From the NCBI RefSeq assembly GCF_002749975.1, contig NZ_PEIG01000001.1, positions 372,001 through 436,000 of the forward strand: a stretch of DNA of 64,000 nucleotides, written 5' to 3'. This DNA is from Gloeocapsopsis sp. IPPAS B-1203 (lineage in GTDB: Bacteria; Cyanobacteriota; Cyanobacteriia; Cyanobacteriales; Chroococcidiopsidaceae). Positions 9,729 to 18,775 of this stretch are shown in pieces (within the stretch, counting starts at the first letter, position 1; every line of letters begins with the position of its first letter). The notes under the pieces are model-generated. The model was not told the DNA's origin, did no database searches, and saw only the letters and a list, made by a program, of their open reading frames with translations. The position numbers were made by a program, and so were the translations under genes.

Positions 9729-10133
9729 TTTAACAAGTTATATTAACTGACAGTTATGCTTCAGTAGATATTTTGCGCTCATGCTGACTTACATACAGCA
9801 AGTAATATGCAAAGGATCTCAATTTTTAATGTACCAGTGGCAAGCACGCTGCTGGTTCTGTCGTAATTATGATTTGCTCAAAACTATAGTGTTTTATCGG
9901 TATATTAATAAGGGTATAGCCCAAATGCAGAAATTATTTTGTCAAATGTTCTGGGGTGGACGCCTTTACAGTTAAAATAACCTACGGCAGAAGCAACTGC
10001 GCTGTGGCACAGAAGTTTACTTTGCATGCCTACGATTGCGATCGCTGACGCAATAGTTGCTCAAGAGCGTTTTGCTGTTATCATTAAAAGCCCGTTTTTC
10101 CCACCTAGTCTTGCTTGCTAATTGTTGCTTATT
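9729..10133. other. Intergenic region upstream of serA
   Basis: This 405-bp spacer separates divergent genes. A 64-codon frame (9781-9975) has biased Cys/Trp/Tyr-rich composition, no family match and no ribosome site, and is regarded as chance. One HIP1 site lies near 10038. Promoters for serA and the opposite gene must lie here, but no consensus pair is convincing. Confidence 0.3.
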
Positions 10134-11714
10134 ATGGCTAAAGTTCTCGTCTCCGATCCAATAGACCAAGCAGGAATTGATATCCTGTCTCAAGTTGCTA
10201 CCGTTGATATAAAAACTGGACTATCGTCAGAAGAACTGGCGCAGATTATACCAGAATATGACGCATTAATGATTCGCTCTGGTAGTCGCGTCACCCAAGA
10301 AATTATTGAAGCGGGAACGCAGTTGAAAATTATTGGTAGAGCAGGCGTCGGAGTAGATAACGTAGATGTTAACGCCGCTACCCGCAAAGGAATAGTTGTC
10401 GTCAACTCTCCAGAAGGAAACACAATTGCAGCCGCAGAACACGCGCTAGCGATGATGCTAGCTTTATCGCGCTATATTCCTGATGCAAATGCTTCAGTCA
10501 AAAGTGGTAATTGGGATCGCAAAAGTTTTATTGGGGCAGAAGTTTATAAAAAAACCCTTGGTGTTGTTGGTTTGGGTAAAATTGGCTCCCACGTCGCCAC
10601 AGCAGCTAAAGCTATGGGGATGAAACTGTTGGCGTACGATCCGTTTATTTCCACAGAAAGAGCCGATCAGTTAGGCTGTCGCTTAGTTGAAATGGATGTA
10701 CTGCTGCAGGAATCTGATTACATCACCTTGCACATACCCAAAACACCAGAAACAACCCACTTAATCAACGCAGAAGCGATCGCCAAAATGAAACCCAATG
10801 CCCGCATCATTAACTGTTCGCGTGGGGGCATCATTGACGAAACGGCACTATACAACGCACTTAAAGAAGGTAGAATTGCCGGTGCAGCCCTTGATGTTTA
10901 TGAAACAGAACCTTTGGGAGATTCACCCTTAAAGTCACTCGAAAAACAAGTAATTCTCACTCCCCACCTAGGCGCATCTACTACAGAAGCACAAGTCAAT
11001 GTCGCAATTGATGTCGCTGAACAAATTCGCGATGTTTTGCTCGGATTACCTGCGCGATCGGCAGTGAATATTCCTGGGCTTGGTCCTGATGTTTTAGAAG
11101 AACTACGCCCATATATGCAACTTGCAGAAACTCTAGGTAACTTGGTAGGACAGCTAGCTGGAGGAAGAGTAGAACAACTCGTTGTCAAATTGCAAGGAGA
11201 ACTTGCAACAAACAAAAGCCAGCCTATTGTAGTCGCAGCACTCAAAGGTCTACTTTCGCAGGCGTTACGAGAACGAGTAAATTATGTTAATGCTTCCATT
11301 GAAGCAAAAGAACGTGGAATTCGGGTAATTGAAACGCGGGATGCAGCAGTTAGAGATTATGCAGGTTCGCTGCACTTAGAAGCCAAAGGTTCTTTAGGCG
11401 AGCATTCTGTGACAGGTGCTTTGCTGGGTGACAGTGAAATTCGCATTACAGACATTGATGAATTTCCTGTCAATGTTCCTCCCAGTCAAAATATGCTGTT
11501 TACGCTGCACCGCGATATGCCAGGAATTATTGGTAAAATCGGCTCGCTACTGGGTAGTTTTAATGTCAATATTGCCAGTATGCAGGTAGGACGCAAAATT
11601 GTGCGTGGCGATGCTGTGATGGTTTTGAGTCTTGACGATCCTCTACCTGATGGCATTTTAGATGAGATTACCAAAGTGTCTGGCATTCGAGATGCTTACA
11701 CGGTGACATTGTAG
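10134..11714 (+). CDS. serA: D-3-phosphoglycerate dehydrogenase
   Basis: This enzyme catalyses the first step of serine synthesis from 3-phosphoglycerate, using NAD+. The protein is 526 residues, the length of the long (type 1) form. It has an N-terminal substrate-binding domain (KVLVSDPIDQAG), the nucleotide-binding motif VVGLGKIGSHVA, and the catalytic Arg/Glu/His regions (NCSRGGIIDE, LTPHLGAST). An intervening ASB domain is followed by a C-terminal ACT domain (MLFTLHRDMPGIIGKIGSLLG...IASMQVGR) that commonly mediates serine feedback. The ATG at 10134 is preferred over the in-frame TTG at 10122. It is followed on the same strand by prmA, a pairing seen in many cyanobacteria. Confidence 0.97.
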   Translation: MAKVLVSDPIDQAGIDILSQVATVDIKTGLSSEELAQIIPEYDALMIRSGSRVTQEIIEAGTQLKIIGRAGVGVDNVDVNAATRKGIVVVNSPEGNTIAAAEHALAMMLALSRYIPDANASVKSGNWDRKSFIGAEVYKKTLGVVGLGKIGSHVATAAKAMGMKLLAYDPFISTERADQLGCRLVEMDVLLQESDYITLHIPKTPETTHLINAEAIAKMKPNARIINCSRGGIIDETALYNALKEGRIAGAALDVYETEPLGDSPLKSLEKQVILTPHLGASTTEAQVNVAIDVAEQIRDVLLGLPARSAVNIPGLGPDVLEELRPYMQLAETLGNLVGQLAGGRVEQLVVKLQGELATNKSQPIVVAALKGLLSQALRERVNYVNASIEAKERGIRVIETRDAAVRDYAGSLHLEAKGSLGEHSVTGALLGDSEIRITDIDEFPVNVPPSQNMLFTLHRDMPGIIGKIGSLLGSFNVNIASMQVGRKIVRGDAVMVLSLDDPLPDGILDEITKVSGIRDAYTVTL

Positions 11715-11855
11715 GGGCGAGGGGTGAGGAGCGAGGGGCGAGTGGGAGTGTGGGAGTGTGGGCGAGTGGGAGTGTGGAAGAGATTTGATTACTTTACTAT
11801 TGTTCTCTCTTACCCACCTACCCGCTACCCGCCTACCCAACTACCCAACGACCCT
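11715..11855. repeat. G-rich/C-rich low-complexity composite repeat between serA and prmA
   Basis: A G-rich arm (repeated GTGGGAG/TGTGGGCGAG units) is followed by a short AT-rich spacer (AGATTTGATTA...TATTGTTCT) and a C-rich arm of ACCCACCTACCCGC units. The arms are roughly complementary. The same architecture and spacer recur at 28694-28845 between pilT and the KaiB-fold gene. Blocks with only the arms occur at 33440-33560 and 33966-34035. It is a dispersed non-coding repeat family. Confidence 0.7.
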
Positions 11856-11871
11856 TCTTCTGCTATAACTT

Positions 11872-12750
11872 ATGACAAATACTTGGTGTGAATTACAGAT
11901 TGTTTGCGACTCTGTGCTAGAAGAAACTGTTTTTTGGCAATTAGATCAATTTGGGTTGCGAGGAATGGCAAGCGAGAAAAAAGGAGATTTTCGCCTGATT
12001 CGAGCGTATTTACCGTCCCAGGAAGTGCAAGCAGTTGATTTAGAAGCATTATTGCAAAAATTAAGTGAAAATGCCACATCGATGGATCTAGCCGTACCAG
12101 AAATGTACCAGCGATCGCTTGATGAAGAAGACTGGGCAAATAGTTGGAAACAATATTGGCATCCGCAGGAAATTGGCGATCGCTTCTTAATTAACCCCGC
12201 ATGGCTACCAACGCCTGATACTGAGCGCATTATCCTACGACTCGATCCTGGTGTTGCTTTTGGCACGGGCAATCATCAGACAACACAATTGTGTCTCGAA
12301 GCATTAGAAGCTCATGTTAGCTGTGAAACCGTTATTGCAGATATTGGCTGTGGTTCTGGGATTTTGTCAATTGCCGCAATACTTCTAGGCGCAAGTAAAG
12401 TTTATGCAGTTGATGTCGATCCTCTGGCTGTGCAATCTACTGTAAACAATAGCGAACTCAATTCAATTAAACCAGAGTGCTTAATTGTTGAGCAAGGAAG
12501 TGTCGAGCAGCTTGTATCCTTAGTATCAGCACCAGTAGACGGCATTGTCTGTAACATTTTGGCAGAAGTTATTATCAAGTTAATTCCTCAATGGAATGCG
12601 ATCGCCCATGCATCAACTTGGGGCATCTTGAGCGGAATTCTTGTCAGCCAAGCCCAGGCAGTTAATAATACTTTAAATCAACATGGCTGGCGTGTTACAA
12701 GCCAATTGCAAAAACAAGACTGGTGCTGCCTTAATATTTGCCGTACTTGA
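11872..12750 (+). CDS. prmA: Ribosomal protein L11 methyltransferase
   Basis: This SAM-dependent enzyme trimethylates lysines and the N-terminus of ribosomal protein L11. The 292-residue protein has the PrmA N-terminal substrate-recognition domain ([42 protein letters not shown]). The Rossmann methyltransferase core follows with the typical motifs [36 protein letters not shown] and VDVDPLAV, and the motif VCNILAEVI where the family has N-I-L. The length is normal. It lies 157 bp downstream of serA across a repeat block; co-transcription is possible. Confidence 0.96.
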   Translation: MTNTWCELQIVCDSVLEETVFWQLDQFGLRGMASEKKGDFRLIRAYLPSQEVQAVDLEALLQKLSENATSMDLAVPEMYQRSLDEEDWANSWKQYWHPQEIGDRFLINPAWLPTPDTERIILRLDPGVAFGTGNHQTTQLCLEALEAHVSCETVIADIGCGSGILSIAAILLGASKVYAVDVDPLAVQSTVNNSELNSIKPECLIVEQGSVEQLVSLVSAPVDGIVCNILAEVIIKLIPQWNAIAHASTWGILSGILVSQAQAVNNTLNQHGWRVTSQLQKQDWCCLNICRT

Positions 12751-12763
12751 AGTTATAAACTTA

Positions 12764-13081
12764 CTACAGCAAAGTTTGTAGCTTTTGGATCAAAGCATCT
12801 GCTGGCATGACACCTTCAATGCGTTCTACAGGTTGACCGTGTTTAAACAGCACTAATGTCGGTAATGCTTGAACTTGATGCTGACTAGCAATTTCAGGAT
12901 ATTTTTCTGTATCAATTTTAACAACTCGCAATTGTTGCTGGAACTGCGCATTGACTCGCTCTAAAATCGCCGCCATCATTTGACAAGGACCACACCAGTC
13001 TGCATAAAAATCAACTAGTACCGGAACATTCGATTGAGCCAATAATTCTTCAAAGTTTTTGAACTGTTGCTTAGTTGCCAT
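12764..13081 (-). CDS. trxA: Thioredoxin
   Basis: The 105-residue protein has the canonical thioredoxin fold and active site WCGPC within VLVDFYADWCGPCQMM, followed by VVKIDTEKYPEIASQHQVQALPTLVLFKHG, which contains the cis-Pro (LPT). It would reduce protein disulfides using ferredoxin- or NADPH-thioredoxin reductase. The length and motif are standard, and there is no targeting signal. It lies tail-to-tail with prmA, 13 bp apart. Confidence 0.96.
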   Translation of the reverse strand: MATKQQFKNFEELLAQSNVPVLVDFYADWCGPCQMMAAILERVNAQFQQQLRVVKIDTEKYPEIASQHQVQALPTLVLFKHGQPVERIEGVMPADALIQKLQTLL

Positions 13082-13159
13082 AGAACAGTGGTTATTTTTT
13101 AGAATTGCATCTCTATCCTAATTTTTTCCGACAGCGATCGCACCTATTTCTAGAGATCA

Positions 13160-13275
13160 GAGATCAGGGAGTTATGAGTTCTCAGTTTTGAGTGTTGAGT
13201 TTAAGAAAGTGTAATTCAAAACTCTTGAGGATTCAAAACTCACCCCTCATCCCTCACTCCTCACTCCTCTCCTAT
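13160..13275. repeat. GTTTTGAGT-type low-complexity repeat with TCACTCCTC arm
   Basis: The sequence carries GAGTTCTCAGTTTTGAGTGTTGAG, an AT-rich centre with inverted AACTCTTGAGGATTCAAAACTC, and CCTCATCCCTCACTCCTCACTCCTC. A similar arrangement (GTTTTGAGTTTTGAAGTTTGAGTTTTGAG, then ACTCACAACTCCCC) is at 24760-24845. It is non-coding, of the cyanobacterial dispersed-repeat type. Confidence 0.55.
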
Positions 13276-13277
13276 AG

Positions 13278-14099
<822 letters not shown>

Positions 14100-14162
14100 C
14101 TAAAGCATTGAGCTGCACAGGAGTGGCAATTTCTGCAGCTAAATAGGGCGATGATTGAAAAC

Positions 14163-14936
14163 CTAAACAGCTGATTCAACAAATTGCTTGCCACACTCCT
14201 TACAGAGATAGCACTGCTTTCCCCTTCTATACCCGTTTTTCGATAACTGCTGCGATCGACAATGGGGACACTTCATTACTTTCATTACATATTCTAACCG
14301 ATTGTCACCAATGTGCGGTTCTAGATAGGAAACAAATAACTCCTCAATTTGCTGCACTAACTGTTGACGATGCTGTTCGTCTGGGTTGCGAAGTGCGGCT
14401 AAGATAACGGCATTACTACTGTGAACGCAAACTTCTGCTAGTAGATGACATTGCGTTTCATTCAATGCTAGGTTTCGTTGCTTAAAGAGACTGGCAGCAA
14501 AATCAATAGCTTCCTGAGTCATACTTTCATCAATCAACTGAAAAATCTCGCGGGAGCTAAAAAACTGTACGAATACTACCCGCGATACAGGCTGCTCAAA
14601 CAGTTCGACGACAGCACTTACCAGCGCGTGAATCATTTGGCGTAATGGTAAGTGAATGATTTGCTGCGTGTTAGCTTGTGCCCACATCGCTTTGACTCGC
14701 TCGATATGCCGTAACTCCATTGCTTTAAAGATGGCAGCTTTATCGGGAAAAAACTGATAAATAGAGCCGATCGCTGTTTCTGCTTTTGCCGCAATTAGAT
14801 GAGTTGTTGCTGCGGCGTAGCCTACTTCATCGAATACTGCTGCTGCTGCATCCAAGATTTTTTCAACACGTTCCTTACCACGTTGTTGTTTAGGTTGACG
14901 GCGCAAACTTCTTGACGAATGCGAAGATTTTGTCAT
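14163..14936 (-). CDS. TetR-family regulator with a C-terminal IS1/InsA-like zinc ribbon
   Basis: Residues 18-65 form a TetR helix-turn-helix (RVEKILDAAAAVFDEVGYAAATTHLIAAKAETAIGSIYQFFPDKAAIF), followed by an all-helical ligand-binding domain to about residue 212. The last 37 residues are a treble-clef/zinc-ribbon module with CPHC at 223-226 and C-x2-C at 245-248, and KNGYRRGKQCYLCKECGKQF, closely resembling the N-terminal zinc finger of IS1-type InsA proteins. The frame is continuous with no stop. The gene is divergent from a Rieske oxygenase gene with a 52-bp shared promoter region, so it is a likely local regulator of that gene. The fusion is unusual for TetR regulators. Whether the tail is functional or a captured transposon fragment is open. 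Confidence 0.85.
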   Translation of the reverse strand: MTKSSHSSRSLRRQPKQQRGKERVEKILDAAAAVFDEVGYAAATTHLIAAKAETAIGSIYQFFPDKAAIFKAMELRHIERVKAMWAQANTQQIIHLPLRQMIHALVSAVVELFEQPVSRVVFVQFFSSREIFQLIDESMTQEAIDFAASLFKQRNLALNETQCHLLAEVCVHSSNAVILAALRNPDEQHRQQLVQQIEELFVSYLEPHIGDNRLEYVMKVMKCPHCRSQQLSKNGYRRGKQCYLCKECGKQFVESAV

Positions 14937-14988
14937 ATTCTAAAAACACGACGAATTCCTCACAATTTTATATCAAGCGGAGAACATC

Positions 14989-15990
14989 ATGCTGTCAATG
15001 CTTCGTGGCGCACCTTGGTTGTTGGCGCATAAGTCGATGCTATCAATGCAACCTTGCAAAATTTCTTTATATGGTGTTGATTATGTGATGTGGAAAGATG
15101 CTGCAGGAAATGTCTATGCCCTACCTAATGCTTGTCCTCACATGGGAGCAATGCTATCAGAAGGATGGTGCGAAGCACAAAATGATGGTACAAGTGTTGT
15201 CACGTGTCCATTTCATGCTTTGAAGTTTGATGCAGAAGGCTGTACAGTTTTGCCTGGATCGAATAAAAAAACGTTACCTCAACTCAATCCTTTGCCTTTA
15301 ATAATTCAGGGCGACTTTATTTGGTCTTACGGCGGACACGAACCAAAAATTCCTATTCCTACTGTGCTGAATGAGATTGCCAAGACCTATTACTTTGTTG
15401 GACATACAGCAGATACGAGTGTTGCAACAGATTTGTTAACAATGCTGCTGATTATGCACGACTACAATCATCAAAATGGCACACACCACGATTTGTTCCG
15501 AATTACCGAAGTTGAATTTCATCAATTTATTGATAACGGGCATCATTCCCATGCCTTTTACGATATGCCCACAGCACCTTATAGCTTGACAGCAAAGCTC
15601 AAGAAGCCAGATTTATTTCTACTGCCCAGCACGATTAAAGCACACCTAGAAAATCATTTTCCATCTCTCGTTATTTTTCACGGAGAAATGCCACTGGGTA
15701 AAGCTGCACAGTGTCACATTTTTGTACCAGAAGCCGAGAATCGGACGCGAACTTACATTTTGCTCTTTGGGCAAGCGAAACACCCTGCTTTCAAGCTATT
15801 TGGCAATACATATCTCGAGTTTGGTAATGTCGTTGTCAAGCAAGATGCTGATATTTTGGCAAAAATTTATGCAGATGCGCCACAGAAAATTAAACTCAAT
15901 AATGAAGTAGGTATGGACTGGGTACGGCGTAACTTTAAAAGCTTTCCTCATATTACAGAGCCTAATTTTTCAAACTTCAGTTACCAGTAG
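14989..15990 (+). CDS. Rieske [2Fe-2S] non-heme iron oxygenase-like protein
   Basis: The 333-residue protein has an N-terminal Rieske domain with Cys49-Pro-His51 (NACPHMGAML) and Cys73-Pro-Phe-His76 (TCPFHALKF) as cluster ligands. Its C-terminal catalytic domain carries a D-x2-H-x4-H motif (Asp158, His161, His166 in HDYNHQNGTHH) matching the mononuclear iron site of ring-hydroxylating oxygenase alpha subunits. It should need a ferredoxin/reductase partner, and none is adjacent. The divergent TetR gene suggests ligand-controlled expression. The substrate is unknown; the family includes sterol, chlorophyll-derivative and aromatic oxygenases. The ATG at 14989 is preceded by GCGGAGA. Confidence 0.85.
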   Translation: MLSMLRGAPWLLAHKSMLSMQPCKISLYGVDYVMWKDAAGNVYALPNACPHMGAMLSEGWCEAQNDGTSVVTCPFHALKFDAEGCTVLPGSNKKTLPQLNPLPLIIQGDFIWSYGGHEPKIPIPTVLNEIAKTYYFVGHTADTSVATDLLTMLLIMHDYNHQNGTHHDLFRITEVEFHQFIDNGHHSHAFYDMPTAPYSLTAKLKKPDLFLLPSTIKAHLENHFPSLVIFHGEMPLGKAAQCHIFVPEAENRTRTYILLFGQAKHPAFKLFGNTYLEFGNVVVKQDADILAKIYADAPQKIKLNNEVGMDWVRRNFKSFPHITEPNFSNFSYQ

Positions 15991-15997
15991 AGTTGCT

Positions 15998-16075
15998 GTA
16001 TGACAAACATACTATTACCAGTTAAAGTGTACGAAGGTACACTTTGTCTGAGTAGTTCTGACTTCAGTCAGAGAG
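15998..16075 (+). ncRNA. Orphan three-hairpin element A, resembling an IS200/IS605-type right end
   Basis: Three consecutive perfect hairpins are seen: GTATG/CATAC (15998-16012), AAAGTGTAC-GAAG-GTACACTTT (16024-16045), and TCTGACT-TC-AGTCAGA (16057-16072). The linker TTGTCTGAGTAG joins the last two. A related copy with substituted stems is at 56064-56140. No transposase is adjacent. Conserved linkers with changed but still pairing stems suggest selection on structure. The right ends of IS200/IS605 (TnpB/omega-RNA) elements have comparable layouts, but that identity is inference. Confidence 0.5.
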
Positions 16076-16088
16076 TTTATTTAGTGAA

Positions 16089-16511
16089 TTAAGCTTCAAC
16101 AGTTGAGTCTAAATATGGGATAAACCAAGCTCTTTCTTCCGAAGAAAGCCGTCGCGGACGCATAGTTTGCCTATCAATAAATAATCCTTTTTGAACGCCC
16201 TCAGCCGCAAGTATTTGTTGACTATTATAGAAACGAAATTGCATAGTAGCAGAAGCGTTACGCAACTCAGACAGCCAGAGATCTATTTGAACGCGATCGC
16301 CTAAATACAAGGGTGATTTATAAATAATGTTCGTTTGAATTAAAACTGGTGCAAATCCTTGCTTGAAAATTTCATGAGTTGGCATTCCCACCGCTTCAAG
16401 CAGCTTAGTCCGTCCTATTTCCATCCAGTGAATATACACAGCATTGTTGACGTGTCCAATGAAGTCAATTTGGTAAGAGTAAATATCTAAATCAAAGGAA
16501 ATTTTTTGCAT
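16089..16511 (-). CDS. Hot-dog fold acyl-CoA thioesterase (4-hydroxybenzoyl-CoA thioesterase type)
   Basis: This 140-residue single hot-dog domain has the motif DFIGHVNNAVYIHWMEIGR, in which the residue after the IGHVNN turn and the helix entry are typical of YbgC/FadM-type thioesterases. The N-terminal Asp of the usual Y-x-D-T/Q-D motif is present as YQIDFIGHV. The later strand pattern VQIDLWLSELRNASATMQFRF matches the family. It would hydrolyse an acyl- or aryl-CoA, substrate unknown. Short Asp-type hot-dog enzymes are also used in menaquinone/phylloquinone synthesis (DHNA-CoA thioesterase), which is an alternative assignment. Confidence 0.83.
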   Translation of the reverse strand: MQKISFDLDIYSYQIDFIGHVNNAVYIHWMEIGRTKLLEAVGMPTHEIFKQGFAPVLIQTNIIYKSPLYLGDRVQIDLWLSELRNASATMQFRFYNSQQILAAEGVQKGLFIDRQTMRPRRLSSEERAWFIPYLDSTVEA

Positions 16512-16568
16512 TCGATCTACTCTCAGTCAACAAAAATGAAGTGTTTCATGTTGAGAATAATAACTAAT

Positions 16569-18650
16569 TCACTGTTGAAATACTTTATGTTCCTCTAAAT
16601 GGGCTTGAATGTCTTGACGCGATCGCCACACTGGACGTAATTGCTTTTGTGCAAATAACGATAACTGATCTCCGTTATGCTGCGAATGAGGTTGCGTTGA
16701 ATTACCGTAACTGTTGAGTGTCATTGCCCGAATGGGATTGGAAAATTCAATCGCTGCAACATACGAATCGCCACCAATTGATGTATAACTACCGTCTCTT
16801 TGAGGTGCAAACCAAACTGTGCGAAACACCCCTAAGTTATCAAAAGCGCCATTACCAGGCAATTTTTGGTTGCCATACTGTAACTGAAAAACATCTCCCC
16901 AGCGGACATTCAATGTACCATACGCTTGTTTCACTTTACCAGCAGCCGTTTCTAAAGCTTTAACCGCACTTTGAGGATTTGCTAGTCCATTCGGTGTAGT
17001 TCGTGGAGAACAGAACAGCCAAGGAGTTGCAAACACTTCAGGAAATTTGACTTCATTTGTCCATGCTGTAAATAACACCGCACCTCTACTATTAGCTTCG
17101 GTTTGACGATCCCAAGATTCCAGAACATCCGCCGCCTGACGCACTAATTCATTACCATATTCACGTGCTACCAAAATGAGATTGTCTAAAATGCGATCGC
17201 TCAATTCCATACGTGTTGAGTGCTTGTATTGCATCATCTCCTCAAACGAGATTTGCCGATCTTCATCTAGCATACGTGCAGATCGCTGTGCTCGAAAATG
17301 CATAAATTGTGGAGCCATATATGCGGGAAACTTTGCTGGATCTAGCACCTGGGGAAATGTCGTTGTCCACGGTGGATCGTTAGCATTCTGTAACCAGCCA
17401 CTTGCCGGATCGACTACCCGTGGTAAATCTTGGTAAGCATGATATTTTGTCCACAACGTTTTTGAAGTCTCACCAGGAATCACACCTGACCAATATTGAT
17501 AGTCTCCTGCTTGTCTAATAGGAACTTGCCCGTTAAACAAATGCATAATGTGACCTTTACGGTCAGCATACATCACAGTAAACATGGGTAACTGCAAGCG
17601 TTGTAACGCGGCTTCAAACTGAGTCAAGTTTTTAGCCCGTGCCATATTCCACCATTGTTCTAATACCCCTGGTTGATCCAACCCGACAACTCGCAATGCT
17701 AACGCCTTGCCATCTTGTTGTGATATGACAGGTCCATGAACTGAACGGCTGACTAAAAGAGGTTGCGATCGCACGCTTCCATCTTGCTGCTTCACCCGTA
17801 GCGTTAAATTTTCTGTCTCAAACGCCCGTACCTTGCCATCAAAAAGATACCCATCATCTTGCAGCTGTAATTCATAAGCATCCCAACCATCGTGAGTATT
17901 GACGGTATACGTCCACCCCAAATTATTATTGAATGCGATCGCTAGCCCAGGAAACCCGACAAGTGTCGCTCCATAAATATCAACACCAGGAGCTTGCAAC
18001 TGTGCTTCGTACCACAAAAACCGATCCGACCATAACAAATGCGGATTTGCGAGTAACATTGCATGACCATTTGCTGAACGTGAAGGTGCGATCGCCCAAG
18101 CATTAGATCCTGCAGAGTATTTTTCCTCTACCCCTGCAACTTGCGCCGGATTGACAACGAACGTAAAATACAGCACCCGCTGCAAATGCGCTAACGCATC
18201 TTCCGGATTAACTGGTAACACGACCTCAACTTTATCATCAATCAAGTCACCATGTTCTTGCACATACTGATTAATTCCCGCCGCAAATGCTTCAAGATAA
18301 CTTTGAAAAGCCGGACTTTGCAGTTGATACCAACGACGCGCCCTGTTGGGTACACCCATCGTCAATACCCAGCGATCCGAATCTAAATAACTCTCTCCCC
18401 AATACTCCGCCGCACGTCCCCGCGCTTGTCCATAAAGCCGCAGCAATAAATCCCCATGACTTTGCATTTGCGCCCAACCAAAAGCCTGAAACGCACCACG
18501 CGCATCCTTAGCAAACACATGAGGAACACCATAAGTATCCCAAAGAATCTCCGTTGCTGTTGGCAAAATTGCCCTACCATACCCCCCAACCAGCAACACA
18601 ACAATCAACCCTAAAACCACCAATCCAAATCGCCAAAACCTCCTTTGCAT
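16569..18650 (-). CDS. Penicillin-acylase family Ntn-hydrolase (possible acyl-homoserine lactone acylase)
   Basis: A 693-residue precursor. It has an N-terminal membrane/signal segment (RFGLVVLGLIVVLLVGGYG), the alpha-chain start TEILWDTYGVPHVFAKD, and the autoprocessing site YSAGSNAW. There Ser182 would become the N-terminal nucleophile of the beta chain. The conserved HGPVI region, FTVMYADRKGHIMHLFNGQ and a C-terminal GNSTQPHSQHNGDQL segment follow. The frame extends to 18818, but the ATG at 18650 immediately precedes the signal segment and is preferred; the upstream extension is repeat sequence. The family cleaves amide-linked acyl groups from beta-lactams or N-acyl homoserine lactones, and a cyanobacterial homologue (AiiC of Anabaena) degrades AHLs. 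Substrate here is unproven. Confidence 0.88.
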   Translation of the reverse strand: MQRRFWRFGLVVLGLIVVLLVGGYGRAILPTATEILWDTYGVPHVFAKDARGAFQAFGWAQMQSHGDLLLRLYGQARGRAAEYWGESYLDSDRWVLTMGVPNRARRWYQLQSPAFQSYLEAFAAGINQYVQEHGDLIDDKVEVVLPVNPEDALAHLQRVLYFTFVVNPAQVAGVEEKYSAGSNAWAIAPSRSANGHAMLLANPHLLWSDRFLWYEAQLQAPGVDIYGATLVGFPGLAIAFNNNLGWTYTVNTHDGWDAYELQLQDDGYLFDGKVRAFETENLTLRVKQQDGSVRSQPLLVSRSVHGPVISQQDGKALALRVVGLDQPGVLEQWWNMARAKNLTQFEAALQRLQLPMFTVMYADRKGHIMHLFNGQVPIRQAGDYQYWSGVIPGETSKTLWTKYHAYQDLPRVVDPASGWLQNANDPPWTTTFPQVLDPAKFPAYMAPQFMHFRAQRSARMLDEDRQISFEEMMQYKHSTRMELSDRILDNLILVAREYGNELVRQAADVLESWDRQTEANSRGAVLFTAWTNEVKFPEVFATPWLFCSPRTTPNGLANPQSAVKALETAAGKVKQAYGTLNVRWGDVFQLQYGNQKLPGNGAFDNLGVFRTVWFAPQRDGSYTSIGGDSYVAAIEFSNPIRAMTLNSYGNSTQPHSQHNGDQLSLFAQKQLRPVWRSRQDIQAHLEEHKVFQQ

Positions 18651-18659
18651 CTTTTCTCT

Positions 18660-18765
18660 GCGCCCTCTGTACACGCCATCACGGGAGTTGCTACAACGGG
18701 GGAGACCCCCGCAACGCACTCCCTCCTCAACGGAGGAAACCTCCGCACCTTTTATGTGGCTCCTC
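18660..18765. repeat. Palindromic dispersed repeat (GGGGGAGACCCCC / CGGAGGAAACCTCCG)
   Basis: Two tight hairpins follow each other: GGGGGAGACCCCC and CGGAGGAAACCTCCG, embedded in TTGCTACAAC...CGCAACGCACTCCCTCCTCAA. This pattern is familiar as a dispersed palindromic repeat in Nostoc-type genomes. It lies in the gap between the ABC ATPase stop and the acylase start and inflates the acylase reading frame upstream. Confidence 0.65.
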
Positions 18766-18775
18766 TGTGGTTCGT

